From Aminobacter aganoensis (GTDB lineage: Bacteria; Pseudomonadota; Alphaproteobacteria; Rhizobiales; Rhizobiaceae): a stretch of DNA of 64,000 bases. The DNA lies in NCBI RefSeq assembly GCF_014206975.1, contig NZ_JACHOU010000020.1, positions 21,096 through 85,095 on the forward strand, in the 5' to 3' direction. Positions 1-9,901 of the stretch are shown piece by piece. Under the pieces are notes generated by a model. That model ran no database searches. It was not told the origin of the DNA and saw only the letters and a list, made by a program, of their open reading frames with translations. The stretch's first letter is position 1. Each line of letters begins with the position of its first letter. The position numbers were made by a program, and so were the translations under genes.

Positions 1-270
1 TTCTATGAGCGATTGGGCTTCAATAGCCGCCAGATCGAGATCGTGGCCTCGGCGCAGCCGAAGCGCGATTACTACATTGTCTCGTCCGATGGCCGACGGC
101 TGTTCGAGATGGCTCTTGGGCCGGTGGCGCGTGCCTTCCTTGCAGCGACTTCGAAGCAGGACATCAAGCGCATCACATCGTTACGCGCAGATCACGGGAG
201 CGCATGGGTACGCTTGTGGCTGACCGAAAGGGGGGTAACCGATGCAGCAGCGCTTCTGGACGACTGTTAG
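1..270 (+). CDS. trbE: TrbE, conjugative transfer ATPase (C-terminal end only)
   Basis: The reading frame is open from the first base and ends in TAG at 270, so only the last 89 residues of a longer protein are present. The segment, with motifs such as YERLGFNSRQIEIV and RDYYIVSSDGRRLFEMALG, resembles the C-terminus of TrbE/VirB4 ATPases, which power pilus assembly and DNA transfer at the inner membrane. The Walker motifs would lie upstream of the window. The gene order that follows (trbJ, L, F, G, H, I) is that of Ti-type trb operons and supports the name. The last 29 bases overlap the start of trbJ, suggesting translational coupling. Confidence 0.8.
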   Translation, partial: FYERLGFNSRQIEIVASAQPKRDYYIVSSDGRRLFEMALGPVARAFLAATSKQDIKRITSLRADHGSAWVRLWLTERGVTDAAALLDDC

Positions 271-1051
271 CGACAACAATGCACGGCTGGTTCTGGCCAT
301 CTGCCTTGCGATCAGCTTTCCAGCGTCTGCCCGGGCTGGAGCTGTAACCGGGCAGGCAACGGAGTGGACCCAGTTGCTCAACAATGGCCAGCTCATCAGT
401 CTCGCCGGAAAATCTGCGCAGCAGGTGAACAATCAGATTACGCAGATCGCCCAATCGGCTGAGCAAATTCAGAACCAGCTCAACATCTATCGGAACATGC
501 TCCAAAACACTGCCCGCCTGCCCGAGCATGTCTGGGGCCAGGCGCAACAAGACCTCAGCAGGCTTCGACGGGTCGTCGCCCAAGGACAATCAATTGCCTT
601 TTCGATGGGCAATCTCGATGACCTCCTCAACCAACGTTTTCAGAGCTTCAGCCAATTCAAGACCGAACTGCCGGACGGGGCATCCTTCTCCAAAACCTAT
701 GAGGCCTGGTCAGCGACCAATCGCGACACCATCGCCGGCACATTGGGGGCCGCCGAACTCACCTCGAACGACTTCGCGTCCGAGGAGGGGACCCTGTCCT
801 CGTTGCGGACGATGTCGGAGACCGCCGACGGTCAGATGAAGGCCCTGCAGGTTGGACATCAGATAGCCGCCCAGCAGGTGTCGCAGGTCCAGAAGCTGCG
901 CGGACTGGTCGCCCAGCAGACAACGTTGATGGGCGTCTGGATGCGCGCCGAGCAGGCCAAAAAGGATCTTTCGCAGGCGCGGAGGGAGCATTTTTTCGAT
1001 TTCGCGGAGCCAAGCGTCCGGGGCGGGCAGGAGATGAGGCCGCGATGGTGA
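242..1051 (+). CDS. trbJ: TrbJ, conjugal transfer protein
   Basis: A 269-residue protein with an N-terminal signal peptide (hydrophobic residues about 15-28, likely cleavage after ASARA) and a long, Gln- and Ala-rich helical body, as in the VirB5-like TrbJ family. TrbJ proteins are periplasmic or surface-exposed parts of the conjugation pilus. The start lies inside the end of trbE and is preceded by a G-rich ribosome-binding site (around 228-236). The stop overlaps the trbL start. In Ti plasmids trbK, a small entry-exclusion lipoprotein, follows trbJ; here there is no room for it. Confidence 0.85.
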   Translation: MQQRFWTTVSDNNARLVLAICLAISFPASARAGAVTGQATEWTQLLNNGQLISLAGKSAQQVNNQITQIAQSAEQIQNQLNIYRNMLQNTARLPEHVWGQAQQDLSRLRRVVAQGQSIAFSMGNLDDLLNQRFQSFSQFKTELPDGASFSKTYEAWSATNRDTIAGTLGAAELTSNDFASEEGTLSSLRTMSETADGQMKALQVGHQIAAQQVSQVQKLRGLVAQQTTLMGVWMRAEQAKKDLSQARREHFFDFAEPSVRGGQEMRPRW

Positions 1052-2187
1052 ACAGGCAGCTCTTCTTCTTGGCCCCGACCCTGATGCTCATGGCGACGGT
1101 CCCTGCCATTGGGCAGGAGGGATCGGTGCTGACTGAGCTCGAGAACTCGATCACGACTGCCGCCAAGGGCTGGGAGCAGACAATCATGTCCGCAGCCCGC
1201 TCGCTTTTCTGGATCTTGGCAGCCATCGAAATCGCTGTTGCCGCCATCTGGCTTGCAATCAACGCAGCCTCGCTGGAAGCCTGGTTCGCTGAACTCGTCA
1301 GACGAACGATGTTCGTAGGCTTCTTTGCCTTCGTTCTGGATCGTGGGCCGAGCTTCGTAAGGACTGTGGTCGACAGCCTGTTTCAGATTGGCTCTGCAAG
1401 CGGATCCGCATCCCCTGCCGACATCTTCAATGCGGGCATCAAGGTCGCTACTGCGATGTCCAAACAGGCAAGGTTCGGACTTTTCGAGGATAACGCCCTG
1501 GCAATTGCCGCAGTGTTCGCAATGGTGGTGGTGGTCATCTGCTTTTCGCTTGTGGCCGCGGTGTTCGTCGCCGTGATGGTCGAAATGCATGTCGGCTTGC
1601 TTGCCGGCATGATCATGCTCGGCTTAGGAGGATCGTCGTTCACAAAGGATTTCGCAGTTCGCTACCTGATATATGCGTTCTCGGTCGGCATGAAGCTGAT
1701 GGCCCTTGTGATGATCGCTCGAATTGGCTCCGAAGTCCTGCTCGACCTCGCTGGCCGTTCGGGTTCTGAGAATGACCAATTCGTGGCGTCTCTGGCGATC
1801 GCGGGCATCTCCGTAATCGTGTTCATCATCGCCATGTACGTGCCGGCAATCATACAGGGTGTCGTCCAGGGCGTGTCGACATCGAATGGTCTGGAGGCAA
1901 TCCGCCACGGCAGTCAGGCTGCGACTGTTGCCGCCGGCGGTGCCTTCCTCGGCACTGCGGCTGCCGCCAACGGTGCTGCCAGTGCAAGGCTTGCACGATC
2001 GTCAGGATCGTCAATGGCCGCTGCTGCGTTGCGCGGGGCGGCGGCTGCCGTCGGAAATACAACCAAGGCTACCGCGTCGGCTGCCAAGGACAAGATGATA
2101 GCAGCCCCTGGATCTCAGGCAAGCTCACTGCTGGGGCTCGCCAATTCCAAACTAGGCCCATCCCGCCCTAACGGACGTCAGTCGTAG
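1045..2187 (+). CDS. trbL: TrbL, polytopic membrane protein of the mating channel
   Basis: A 380-residue protein with a signal-like N-terminus and about six hydrophobic segments between residues 50 and 275, followed by an Ala/Gly/Ser-rich hydrophilic tail. This is the layout of TrbL/VirB6, the inner-membrane channel component of conjugative type IV secretion systems. The ATG at 1045 overlaps the trbJ stop at 1049-1051, so the two are probably translationally coupled. A 38-base gap leads to trbF. The position between trbJ and trbF is canonical apart from the missing trbK. Confidence 0.87.
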   Translation: MVNRQLFFLAPTLMLMATVPAIGQEGSVLTELENSITTAAKGWEQTIMSAARSLFWILAAIEIAVAAIWLAINAASLEAWFAELVRRTMFVGFFAFVLDRGPSFVRTVVDSLFQIGSASGSASPADIFNAGIKVATAMSKQARFGLFEDNALAIAAVFAMVVVVICFSLVAAVFVAVMVEMHVGLLAGMIMLGLGGSSFTKDFAVRYLIYAFSVGMKLMALVMIARIGSEVLLDLAGRSGSENDQFVASLAIAGISVIVFIIAMYVPAIIQGVVQGVSTSNGLEAIRHGSQAATVAAGGAFLGTAAAANGAASARLARSSGSSMAAAALRGAAAAVGNTTKATASAAKDKMIAAPGSQASSLLGLANSKLGPSRPNGRQS

Positions 2188-2225
2188 CAAACAGCCTGAA
2201 TGATCAGCATCGGAAACTGCAAGAA

Positions 2226-2885
2226 ATGTCAGAGAATGATTTGGGCAGTCCATATCTTGCGGCCCGCGAAGAATGGAACGAACGGTACGGTAGCTATGTC
2301 AGGCAGGCTGCAGCCTGGAGAATGATGGGTATCGTTGCCATGATCATGGCAACGATCGGTTTCGGTTACGCGCTCTACCTAAGCTCTCAGGTTAAATTGA
2401 TTCCATATATCGTAGAGGTGGATAGGCTCGGCGGCGCGATCGCCGCAGGCTTTCCTCAGCAAATCGAATATGCTGACGCGCGTGTGGTGCGGGCGACGCT
2501 TGGCAGTTTCATTGCAAGCTTCAAGAGCGTGACGCCAGACGCGGTGGTCCAGAAACAATACATCGATCAGACATATGCGCTTCTACGCGCGACCGACCCA
2601 TCGACCGAGAAGATAAACGCCTGGTACCGGGCGAACTCTCCGTTTGAAAAGGCGCGCAGCGCCACCGTTGCCGTCGAGGTCAGCAATATTGTTGCGCTTT
2701 CAAACCAGTCCTACCAGATCGACTGGACCGAGTTCGAGCGAGACCGCAAGGGCAAGGAAAACGAGAGCCGTCGTTTCCGCGGCATCGCCACGGTGACGCT
2801 GACCCCACCCCAGGACGAGAGAGTCATCCGGCTCAATCCGATCGGGCTTTACCTTCGCGACTTCGATTGGACAGCTCAACTCTGA
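2226..2885 (+). CDS. trbF: TrbF, VirB8-like assembly protein
   Basis: A 219-residue bitopic membrane protein: a short cytoplasmic N-terminus, one membrane helix at about residues 35-55, then a periplasmic domain with the VirB8/TrbF pattern ([12 protein letters not shown] just after the membrane, a [12 protein letters not shown] stretch, and a C-terminus ending in [12 protein letters not shown]). VirB8-type proteins nucleate assembly of the secretion channel. The gene lies between trbL and trbG with only 10 bases to trbG. Confidence 0.88.
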   Translation: MSENDLGSPYLAAREEWNERYGSYVRQAAAWRMMGIVAMIMATIGFGYALYLSSQVKLIPYIVEVDRLGGAIAAGFPQQIEYADARVVRATLGSFIASFKSVTPDAVVQKQYIDQTYALLRATDPSTEKINAWYRANSPFEKARSATVAVEVSNIVALSNQSYQIDWTEFERDRKGKENESRRFRGIATVTLTPPQDERVIRLNPIGLYLRDFDWTAQL

Positions 2886-2895
2886 AAGGTATGCA

Positions 2896-3732
2896 ATGCC
2901 GAGTTTGAAAAACAGCACGCGCAAAATCGCCGTGCTCGCGCTAATCATGTCATTGGCACCCTTTCATGATGCTGACAGCCGGGATCTTGAAACGACAGGC
3001 AACGAGGCACGGGCTTCGGCCATTTCCAATCAGTGGCGAGCCAAACGAGGTCTCGTCACTAAAGGCTTAGATGGCAAGGTCACTTTCCTGTTCGGTGAAG
3101 TTCAGCCTTCAATCGTCTGCTCGCCACTGCAGGTATGCGACATCGAACTCGAGGCTGGCGAGATCGTGCGGGACGTCCTGGTTGGCGACACTGTCCGATG
3201 GAAGGTCGAACCCGCAAGCTCCGGCGCGAGAGACAATCAGGCTATCCATCTGATCGTCAAGCCTTCCGAGGCCGGACTCATCACGTCCATGGTCGTCACG
3301 ACCTCCAGACGTACCTACCACATGCAGTTGCGATCCCACGAGATCACCTACATGCCCAGAGTTGGATTTGACTATCAGACCGACACATCGGGAAAGTTGG
3401 CGAGCGTCAATGCCCGGCTCGATGCCGCAAGGTCATCGGAGAGACATGCGGCAGAGGGGCTAGACTTTGAATACAAGATTTCGGGCCGCGCGCGCTGGAA
3501 GCCTATGCGCGTCTACTCAGACGGGTCCAAGACCTACATTCAGTTTCCCCGTTCGATTGCCGGACAGGATTTGCCAGCTCTGTTCGTGGTATCCGGAGGT
3601 ACGGACCGCATAGTCAACTATCGGTTCAAGGGCGACCTCATGACCGTCGACTTCGATGTGCAAAAGGCGGTCCTTGTTTCCGGAACCGGGTGGGCCAAGG
3701 AAAAGATTACCATCCAACGGGGAGGGCAATAA
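2896..3732 (+). CDS. trbG: TrbG, VirB9-like channel protein
   Basis: A 278-residue secreted protein with an N-terminal hydrophobic segment and a beta-rich body. The stretch [20 protein letters not shown] and the C-terminal part with PLFVV-like and [13 protein letters not shown] motifs are typical of TrbG/VirB9/CagX proteins. These form, with the VirB7 and VirB10 counterparts, the outer-membrane core complex. The TAA stop overlaps the ATG of the next gene (TAATG), so trbG and trbH are tightly coupled. Confidence 0.9.
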   Translation: MPSLKNSTRKIAVLALIMSLAPFHDADSRDLETTGNEARASAISNQWRAKRGLVTKGLDGKVTFLFGEVQPSIVCSPLQVCDIELEAGEIVRDVLVGDTVRWKVEPASSGARDNQAIHLIVKPSEAGLITSMVVTTSRRTYHMQLRSHEITYMPRVGFDYQTDTSGKLASVNARLDAARSSERHAAEGLDFEYKISGRARWKPMRVYSDGSKTYIQFPRSIAGQDLPALFVVSGGTDRIVNYRFKGDLMTVDFDVQKAVLVSGTGWAKEKITIQRGGQ

Positions 3733-4175
3733 TGGCGGCTCTTTTGTTGCGAAGGCTTCTCGTTTCGGGATTTGCTCTGCTGGCGCTATCAGCTTGCCAG
3801 ACCGCGGGATCGGACGACCGTTCGAAACTTAGCATTCCGCAATCGGTCGTCCAATCGATCGCCATCGACATGACCAGCCGCTTCGGCGAGCACTTTCAGC
3901 CAGGCACAACGCAGGTCGATCTTGGCCTGGAAAATTCGCCTTTGGCCAATGCGTTGGCGGAAGCGCTGACGCGCGGAGGCTACGCTGTGGTCAGAGGCAA
4001 GCCCGCAGACCAAAGGCAGGGCAAGACGCTTGAGCTTGCCTATCACATTCACCCTCACGAAGGTCAGATCCTCGCGACGCTGTCCACGCGCGAGTCATCG
4101 CTATCGCGAGCTTATGAAATCTCAGGGGAGGGCGCCAAACCAGCCAGTTCGTTCTCCATTCTCCGTCGAGGCTGA
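3732..4175 (+). CDS. trbH: TrbH-like lipoprotein of the conjugation system
   Basis: A 147-residue protein. The start at 3732 is chosen because it gives a clean lipoprotein signal peptide (MAALLLRR followed by a hydrophobic run and the lipobox LSAC at about residues 19-22) and overlaps the trbG stop as TAATG; an upstream in-frame start at 3690 would lie inside trbG. The position between trbG and trbI matches trbH of Ti-type operons. TrbH may play the VirB7-like role in the outer-membrane core, which is inference. Sequence conservation in this family is low, so the name rests on position, size and the lipobox. Confidence 0.72.
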   Translation: MAALLLRRLLVSGFALLALSACQTAGSDDRSKLSIPQSVVQSIAIDMTSRFGEHFQPGTTQVDLGLENSPLANALAEALTRGGYAVVRGKPADQRQGKTLELAYHIHPHEGQILATLSTRESSLSRAYEISGEGAKPASSFSILRRG

Positions 4176-4184
4176 GGGAGGCTC

Positions 4185-5459
4185 ATGGTTCAGTCATTGC
4201 AACTTGGTTCGAGTTCAGACCACTCCGGAATCGTTCGCATCAATCGCCGGCCGTTGTTTATCGCCGTGGCCATTGTGGTTGTATTTGTGGCAGTTCTGTT
4301 CGCTGGATTGATGACCCGCAGCCTATATCTGGACGCTGGGTCCGGGCTTGACGAAGCAAGCGGCAGCCCGGCCTCAAACTTCGCCGACCAACTCAAGAAT
4401 GGCGTTGGGGACGCTATCATCGGTGAAAAACAAGCTGTGGTCCCTCAGCCGAGCAACGGCCAAACATCGCCGATTCGATTGCAAGAGGTAGTCCTCAACC
4501 AGCCGGTGGTTCCAGCAGCGTCTACCCCACCAAGCGAGGAAAGCGACGAAGCGTGGCGTCAACGGCTCGAACGCGAACAGCGCGAACAATACTTGCGCGA
4601 ACGCCACAGGCAGCACCTTGCCAAGCTCCAGGCGTTTGCTGCCGCACGGGACGCTCCACTTGCAATTGACAAGTCCAAGTTGGTTACGGAAGCGCATTAC
4701 ATGCACGGGGGAACATCACCGAGCACACTACCGGATGCGGACAGGTCGGCATTGGATGCGGCCCTGAGATCAGCTGCGATCGATCCCAATGGCCAGCACG
4801 GCAAAGCAGCGTTTCTACAGCAACAATCCAAGGACAACCTGGGCTATCTGCCGAACAGGATGATCCGTCAACGCTCGGAACGGGAACTCAAACGTGGGTC
4901 CGTTATCCCCGCCATAATGGTCTCCGGAGCAAATTCAGATCTCCCCGGCCGCCTGATCGCTCAGGTCTCCCAGAACGTTTATGACACAGCGACTGGAAGA
5001 CTGCTTCTTGTTCCACAGGGCACCAAGCTGTTCGGCCGCTACGACAGCAATGTCACCTTTGGTCAGTCGCGGCTTTTGACAGTCTGGACGGACCTCATCT
5101 TTCCCGACGGGTCGACTTTGCAGATTGGCGGCATGCCCGGTACCGATAGCGAAGGCTATGGTGGGTTCAAGGACAAGGTGGACCGCAAGCTCCTGCAGAC
5201 CTACGGCTCGGCGGTGCTGGTCGCCTTAATCGGGGCGGGCACGGGTTTGGCCAATCCGTCAAACTCCCGCTCAGATGGTGCCGGCCAGAATTTCGGTGAT
5301 ACGGCCCGCACGAGTTTCAGTGAAGTCTTCGGTCGTCTCTCCGAACGCTCCATACAGCGCAACATGGATGTCCAGCCAACCGTCCGGATACGCTCCGGCT
5401 ACCAGTTCAACATTGTTGTCGACCAAGACATTGTCTTCGACACTTCTCCCGCCCCATAA
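4185..5459 (+). CDS. trbI: TrbI, VirB10-like channel protein
   Basis: A 424-residue protein with a cytoplasmic tail, one membrane helix at about residues 24-43, a proline- and charge-rich periplasmic linker with a coiled-coil-like Arg/Glu/Gln stretch (about 125-150), and a C-terminal beta-barrel domain. The domain carries family motifs such as AGSVIPA-like RGSVIPAIMVSG, LLVPQGTKLFGRYDS and a final FNIVVDQDIVF. VirB10/TrbI spans both membranes and connects the ATPases to the outer core. It is the last gene of the trb set; no transcription terminator is obvious in the 288 bases downstream. Confidence 0.92.
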   Translation: MVQSLQLGSSSDHSGIVRINRRPLFIAVAIVVVFVAVLFAGLMTRSLYLDAGSGLDEASGSPASNFADQLKNGVGDAIIGEKQAVVPQPSNGQTSPIRLQEVVLNQPVVPAASTPPSEESDEAWRQRLEREQREQYLRERHRQHLAKLQAFAAARDAPLAIDKSKLVTEAHYMHGGTSPSTLPDADRSALDAALRSAAIDPNGQHGKAAFLQQQSKDNLGYLPNRMIRQRSERELKRGSVIPAIMVSGANSDLPGRLIAQVSQNVYDTATGRLLLVPQGTKLFGRYDSNVTFGQSRLLTVWTDLIFPDGSTLQIGGMPGTDSEGYGGFKDKVDRKLLQTYGSAVLVALIGAGTGLANPSNSRSDGAGQNFGDTARTSFSEVFGRLSERSIQRNMDVQPTVRIRSGYQFNIVVDQDIVFDTSPAP

Positions 5460-5747
5460 TTCGCTCAGCCCACGCCATGATAGTGACTGGGGCAAGAGCT
5501 GCGCCCATCCACTGGGCCGACCCAATACCAGGCGGGCAACACAAAAGGAGCGAGCTATCTGGCACCTGAGGAATAGACAAGTGATAGTGACGCGGCGGCT
5601 CTCGCAGGGCTCCAATCTGAGATCCGGTCATCCTGTCGCTTGCTTGGCCAAGGTCTTATCCGGTAGAGCTCGCTTCAAGACCTAATGCTCGCGATTTCCG
5701 CTGGCAAAATGCAGGCAATCTGAGGTCAGTCTGATCGGGAAAGAGCA

Positions 5748-6410
5748 ATGAAGCGTCAAGTTCGACCGTTTGTCGTGGAAGTCAAGCGGAAGCGCGGCAG
5801 TCAGAAACCAATGAAATCCATTTGGGGCGCTGTCGACTTGGCATCGATAGCAGCTGAAACACAAGCAATGGTGGACCTAACTGGGCCTCAACTTCTTGAC
5901 TCTGTTCCCACACATGTTGTTTCTGACCATGGGTTTAAACCACAAGCGGAGCTTGACATGCCATCCCCAAACGAAGCTGAGACAGAGCAGACAGTGACCG
6001 AAGAGCCTGCAGTTAGCGAGGCGCCAACTGCCAAGAAAGCCAGCCGAGCCAAGACGGCCAGATCGACGAAGAAACGCGCGGCGAAAGCTGAGCCTGCGCC
6101 TGACGTTCAGGCTGCCCCCGCTCGTGCGGGTCGCAAGGTATATTCTCCAAAGGAACGGGCTGAAAGGCTGAGCAGAATCGAAAAGGCGATCGGCGGCGGT
6201 GATAGCGTAAAGGGTGCAACAGCGCAGGCTGGCATTTCGGAGCAGACATACTATCAGTGGAAGAAGGCTGCGGCTCCTGCCCCATCAGAAGGCGGCGAAC
6301 TGAAGGATCTCGTAGCGCTCGAAGAAGAAAACAAGCGTCTTAAGACGCTGCTTGCGGAGAGGCTCCGCCAAGAAAATGCCGAACTTAGGAAAAAGCTCGG
6401 CCTTAACTGA
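5748..6410 (+). CDS. syrB: SyrB-like transcriptional regulator
   Basis: A 220-residue protein. The C-terminal half matches the rhizobial SyrB family: a basic Lys/Ala-rich linker (about 90-125), the block GRKVYSPKERAERLSRIE, a transposase-OrfA-like helix-turn-helix with SEQTYYQWKKA at about 168-178, and a C-terminal coiled coil ending in LRQENAELRKKLGLN. In Sinorhizobium meliloti SyrB acts in the syrM/nod/exo regulatory circuit; here only family membership is claimed. The first 90 residues are longer and more acidic than I recall for SyrB, so an internal start is possible. The gene stands alone between the trb operon and the katE region. Confidence 0.75.
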   Translation: MKRQVRPFVVEVKRKRGSQKPMKSIWGAVDLASIAAETQAMVDLTGPQLLDSVPTHVVSDHGFKPQAELDMPSPNEAETEQTVTEEPAVSEAPTAKKASRAKTARSTKKRAAKAEPAPDVQAAPARAGRKVYSPKERAERLSRIEKAIGGGDSVKGATAQAGISEQTYYQWKKAAAPAPSEGGELKDLVALEEENKRLKTLLAERLRQENAELRKKLGLN

Positions 6411-6563
6411 ATGGCCTGTATTCCGTGCCCCGCTCTACTAGCTCGAATTGGCGACTACACATCGTAAGAGCCGACGTTAGGATGAAAAACCGACCGTCAA
6501 AGGGCGGCTCCGGGGGCCTTGCTTCGATCAAGTAAAAGCGTGCAGGCATGGCGCCCGACAAGG

Positions 6564-6593
6564 AAAACCCGCTCCCAAACAGGAGCGGGTTTT
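6564..6593 (+). terminator. Rho-independent terminator downstream of the SyrB-like gene
   Basis: AAAACCCGCTCC (6564-6575) pairs perfectly with GGAGCGGGTTTT (6582-6593) around a six-base CAAACA loop, and the run of T ends the stem. It lies about 150 bases after the syrB-like stop. It could end that transcript or a separate short RNA made from 6411-6593; nothing else was recognised in that stretch. Confidence 0.8.
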
Positions 6594-6690
6594 TGATTGC
6601 CTCGCAAGCAAGGCTATAGTTGTTGGCAGAGCGCGCTTTAGGGCGGGCGGGGCGTGTGCTCTACACGACAACGATATCAAGCCACCCTTT

Positions 6691-7176
6691 TCAGCGATAG
6701 CTGATATCTATGCGTCCAACCGAGGGCACTCCGTCCTCATGGCGCTGCAGTCTTTTGAGTAGTCCTCGGACAGGGGTCGGCCTCGGCGTGGAGACAGCCA
6801 GCTTTTGCTCGCCTGCGAGCCCCGCGAGTTGGGAGTTCGCTGGCCCGAGAGCTCCCTTATCCATCAAAGCAAGAACCTTGACCGAAGCATCCGCAGTGTC
6901 GGCCAGCTCGCTTGACTTGATCTCAGACAATCCGCCGACAATTGCATTGTTGACGAAATCCCGGGCGTTCCCGGTCGCAGGGCAGCCAAGACAAGCACGT
7001 ACATTCCCAACCAACAGGGCCAGAGGCATTGCCTCAGCGGTCTGGGCTGCACTCTCGGGCGGTGTGCCCGATTTGATTTCACCCCCTGGTCCAATGGTCG
7101 TCGAAAGCGGCCTAGGGAACCTGACTGCCACGGCTGCATTGTGAAGGGCACTCTTCTTACGAAAGGAATTTGCCAT
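6691..7176 (-). CDS. Doubtful hypothetical protein opposite the katE leader
   Basis: An open frame of 161 residues on the minus strand (ATG at 7176) covers the space between the terminator at 6593 and katE. It has no recognisable domain, its start lies within the katE start region, and no ribosome-binding site precedes it. A plus-strand frame (6710-7144) is open over the same bases, so open frames here may simply reflect high GC. It is listed because it is otherwise the only candidate in a 580-base stretch. Confidence 0.2.
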   Translation of the reverse strand: MANSFRKKSALHNAAVAVRFPRPLSTTIGPGGEIKSGTPPESAAQTAEAMPLALLVGNVRACLGCPATGNARDFVNNAIVGGLSEIKSSELADTADASVKVLALMDKGALGPANSQLAGLAGEQKLAVSTPRPTPVRGLLKRLQRHEDGVPSVGRIDISYR

Positions 7177-9286
7177 GACCAAGACTCCGCGCCTGTCGAC
7201 GCGCAATATTGCGACCGTCCATGACCAAAAACTGGAGCGAGGCGAGGGTGGCGAGCTCCATCAGATTGCAGAAGCAGACACACCTATTCTAACAACCGCG
7301 CAAGGGGCGCCTGTTTCCGACGACCAGAACTCATTAAAGATAGGCGCGAGAGGGCCGACGGTCCTCGAAGATTTTCATTTTCGTGAGAAGATTTTCCACT
7401 TCGACCATGAACGCATTCCCGAACGGGTCGTGCATGCTCGAGGTTACGGCGCTCATGGATTCTTTGAAACATACGACTCCTTGGCTGCCTATACGAGAGC
7501 CGACATCTTTCAGCGAGCGGGTGAGCGAACGCCTGCGTTCGTACGTTTTTCAACGGTCGCAGGCAGTAAGGGATCGTTCGATCTTGCTCGCGACGTGCGC
7601 GGCTTCGCCGTCAAGCTGTATACCCAGGAAGGCAATTGGGATCTCGTCGGCAATAACATCCCGGTGTTCTTCATTCAGGACGCGATCAAGTTTCCCGACA
7701 TTATCCACTCAGTGAAACCCGAGCCAGATCGGGCGTTTCCGCAAGCGCAGTCGGCACACGACAATTTTTGGGACTTCATCAGCCTCACGCCTGAATCGAT
7801 GCACATGATCATGTGGGTCATGTCGGATCGCGCGATCCCGCGATCGTTTCGCTTCATGGAAGGCTTTGGCGTCCATACCTTCCGCTTCGTCAACGCCAAG
7901 GACGAGTCCACCTTCGTCAAGTTCCACTGGAAGCCGAAGCTCGGGCTGCAATCGGTGGCCTGGAATGAGGCGGTAAAGATCAATGGTGCGGACCCAGACT
8001 TTCATCGTCGCGACCTCTGGCAGGCCATTCAATCGGGCAACTTCCCCGAATGGGAGATGCGCGTCCAGCTCTTCGACCAGGACTTCGCCGACAGCTTCGA
8101 TTTCGATGTCCTCGATCCAACCAAGCTCATTCCAGAGGAAATCCTCGAGCCAATCCCCGTCGGCAGATTAGTACTGGACCGAATGCCCGACAACTTCTTC
8201 GCCGAAACGGAGCAGGTCGCCTTCATGACCCAGAATGTGCCGCCAGGCATTGATTTTTCCAACGACCCGCTGCTGCAGGGACGCAACTTCTCCTACCTCG
8301 ATACCCAACTCAAGCGATTGGGCAGCACGAACTTCACCCATCTGCCCATCAATGCGCCCAAATGCCCGTTCCACCATTTCCAGCAGGATGGTCACATGGC
8401 GATGCGCAATCCGGTCGGCCGCGTGAACTATCAGCCGAATTCATTCGGGGAGGGGCCCCGGGAATCGCCCCAACAAGGTTTCCGCTCCTTTGCCGATGCC
8501 GAGGAGGGACAGAAGGTCCGCCTTCGAGCGGAGAGCTTTGCCGATCACTACAGCCAGGCCAGGCAGTTCTTCCAGAGCCAGACAGCTCCGGAACAGCGCC
8601 ACATTGCCATGGCCCTGACCTTTGAGCTGAGCAAGGTCGAGACCCCGGTGATCCGGGAACGGATGGTATCTCACCTTTTGAACATCGATGAGGGGCTGGC
8701 CGTGACCGTAGCCGACAAGCTTGGCATCAAGAAGCTTCCCGCTCCGGCGGACGCAGCAGTTACGCCCCGCGATGACCTCCAGCCGTCGCCAGCGCTCAGC
8801 ATCATTGAGAATGGTCCCAACAGCTTTGCCGGCCGCAAGGTGGGCGTGCTCGTCAGTCCTGGCACCGATATCTCCCTTTTGAAAAAGCTCCAGACGGCGA
8901 TCGAGAAGGAGGGGGCCGTGATGGAAGTCATTGCGCCGAAGGTTGGGGGCGTGGAAGCCGCAGACGGAACCTGGATCGAAGCTCGGCACATGATCGACGG
9001 CGGGCCATCGGTTCTGTTCGACGCGGTCGCTCTGCTTATTTCGGACCAGGGAGCAGAGCGCCTAATAGGTGAAGCGGCGGCACGCGACTTCGTCGCCGAT
9101 GCGTTTGCCCACTGCAAGTTCATCGCCTTCACGCCGGGAGCGGTACCACTTCTGCAGAAGGCCGGGGTTGATCATGAAGCCGACGAAGGCCTGATCCCCC
9201 TCGTCGATGCGAAGGCGGCCAAGGCATTTGTCGAAACCTGCCGCAGGCTTCGACTGTGGGGCCGGGAGACCGCCGTCAAGCTCTAA
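7175..9286 (+). CDS. katE: Large-subunit catalase HPII (KatE)
   Basis: A 703-residue monofunctional haem catalase that converts hydrogen peroxide to water and oxygen. Visible hallmarks are the catalytic His in [13 protein letters not shown] (about residue 87), the catalytic Asn in [11 protein letters not shown] (about 160) and the proximal haem Tyr in RNFSYLDTQ (about 374). After residue 530 there is a DJ-1/PfpI-like C-terminal domain ([15 protein letters not shown] onward), which defines the large HPII class. The ATG is preceded by a good ribosome-binding site (gaaaggaatttgcc). Three downstream genes lie close by. A GGAAC box is present upstream, but its spacing partner reads CATT, so stress-sigma control is not claimed. 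Confidence 0.95.
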   Translation: MTKTPRLSTRNIATVHDQKLERGEGGELHQIAEADTPILTTAQGAPVSDDQNSLKIGARGPTVLEDFHFREKIFHFDHERIPERVVHARGYGAHGFFETYDSLAAYTRADIFQRAGERTPAFVRFSTVAGSKGSFDLARDVRGFAVKLYTQEGNWDLVGNNIPVFFIQDAIKFPDIIHSVKPEPDRAFPQAQSAHDNFWDFISLTPESMHMIMWVMSDRAIPRSFRFMEGFGVHTFRFVNAKDESTFVKFHWKPKLGLQSVAWNEAVKINGADPDFHRRDLWQAIQSGNFPEWEMRVQLFDQDFADSFDFDVLDPTKLIPEEILEPIPVGRLVLDRMPDNFFAETEQVAFMTQNVPPGIDFSNDPLLQGRNFSYLDTQLKRLGSTNFTHLPINAPKCPFHHFQQDGHMAMRNPVGRVNYQPNSFGEGPRESPQQGFRSFADAEEGQKVRLRAESFADHYSQARQFFQSQTAPEQRHIAMALTFELSKVETPVIRERMVSHLLNIDEGLAVTVADKLGIKKLPAPADAAVTPRDDLQPSPALSIIENGPNSFAGRKVGVLVSPGTDISLLKKLQTAIEKEGAVMEVIAPKVGGVEAADGTWIEARHMIDGGPSVLFDAVALLISDQGAERLIGEAAARDFVADAFAHCKFIAFTPGAVPLLQKAGVDHEADEGLIPLVDAKAAKAFVETCRRLRLWGRETAVKL

Positions 9287-9312
9287 ACAATCAGCCACAG
9301 CGGGAGCCGATC

Positions 9313-9846
9313 ATGCAAATCATCCGTACGGAAATCGAACAAGATCTCTCGACCGAAGAGCATCCCATTGTGCGAGTGATGTTTAAGGGTGAGGGGGGTG
9401 AATGTGTCATTGTCGACATGGCCGACGTTGACGCACTCGCGGTCGACGAAGACGCGGCAATAAAGCGTGCGAAGGCCGTGCTCGTGCAGACCGCCACATT
9501 CGATGTTTCCGTCAATGAGTATGACGCTCGAAGCAACGGCAACTTTGATCAGGTCAGCGTAACGGAAGCGACGGATCAAAGCGGCGGGATCTATATCTTT
9601 GAGTACCGCGACGGTGATGGCGTTCGGCGAGTTCCTCCCTCGAGAATGCCGAGTTTGAATGCCGCTCGTGAGGAGGCGCTTCGGTGTGCGGTAGAGCTGC
9701 TGGCAGACCTTGACCTAAGCGCGGGTGCACTCCCGGACTGGCTCATCCGCATTTACGACGACGACGGCAATCTTCTAGCAGTCGTCGACGTCCAACAGGC
9801 GAACGCAGCTCGTCAGACGGCTGATCAGAAAGCGGACGGATCGTGA
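9313..9846 (+). CDS. Two-part hypothetical protein: MQI-type N-domain plus DUF6894-like C-domain
   Basis: A 177-residue protein starting at the ATG at 9313, 26 bases after katE. The N-terminal half (MQIIRTEIEQD, then MFKGEGGECVIVDMA) closely resembles the whole start of the gene at 49579-49929 (MQILKTDITKR, then SFMGEGGQSIVVDYA), so the two define a shared domain I cannot name. The C-terminal half (YIFEYRDGDGVRR, then WLIRIYDDDGNLLAVVDV) looks like DUF6894, also present at 49063-49329. The protein is acidic, probably soluble, and has no catalytic motif. Its place behind katE and its stress-promoter-driven paralog suggest an oxidative or general stress role, which is inference. Confidence 0.7.
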   Translation: MQIIRTEIEQDLSTEEHPIVRVMFKGEGGECVIVDMADVDALAVDEDAAIKRAKAVLVQTATFDVSVNEYDARSNGNFDQVSVTEATDQSGGIYIFEYRDGDGVRRVPPSRMPSLNAAREEALRCAVELLADLDLSAGALPDWLIRIYDDDGNLLAVVDVQQANAARQTADQKADGS

Positions 9847-9901
9847 CGGCTTGTAGGGTGAGAGAGGCTGCTTCTGTCGGTCGGATACCGGGGGGGCGAT
9901 A

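Noticed and set aside
7114..7140. GGAAC box upstream of katE as a stress promoter
   Set aside because: The partner at 16 bases reads CATT, lacking the conserved GTT.
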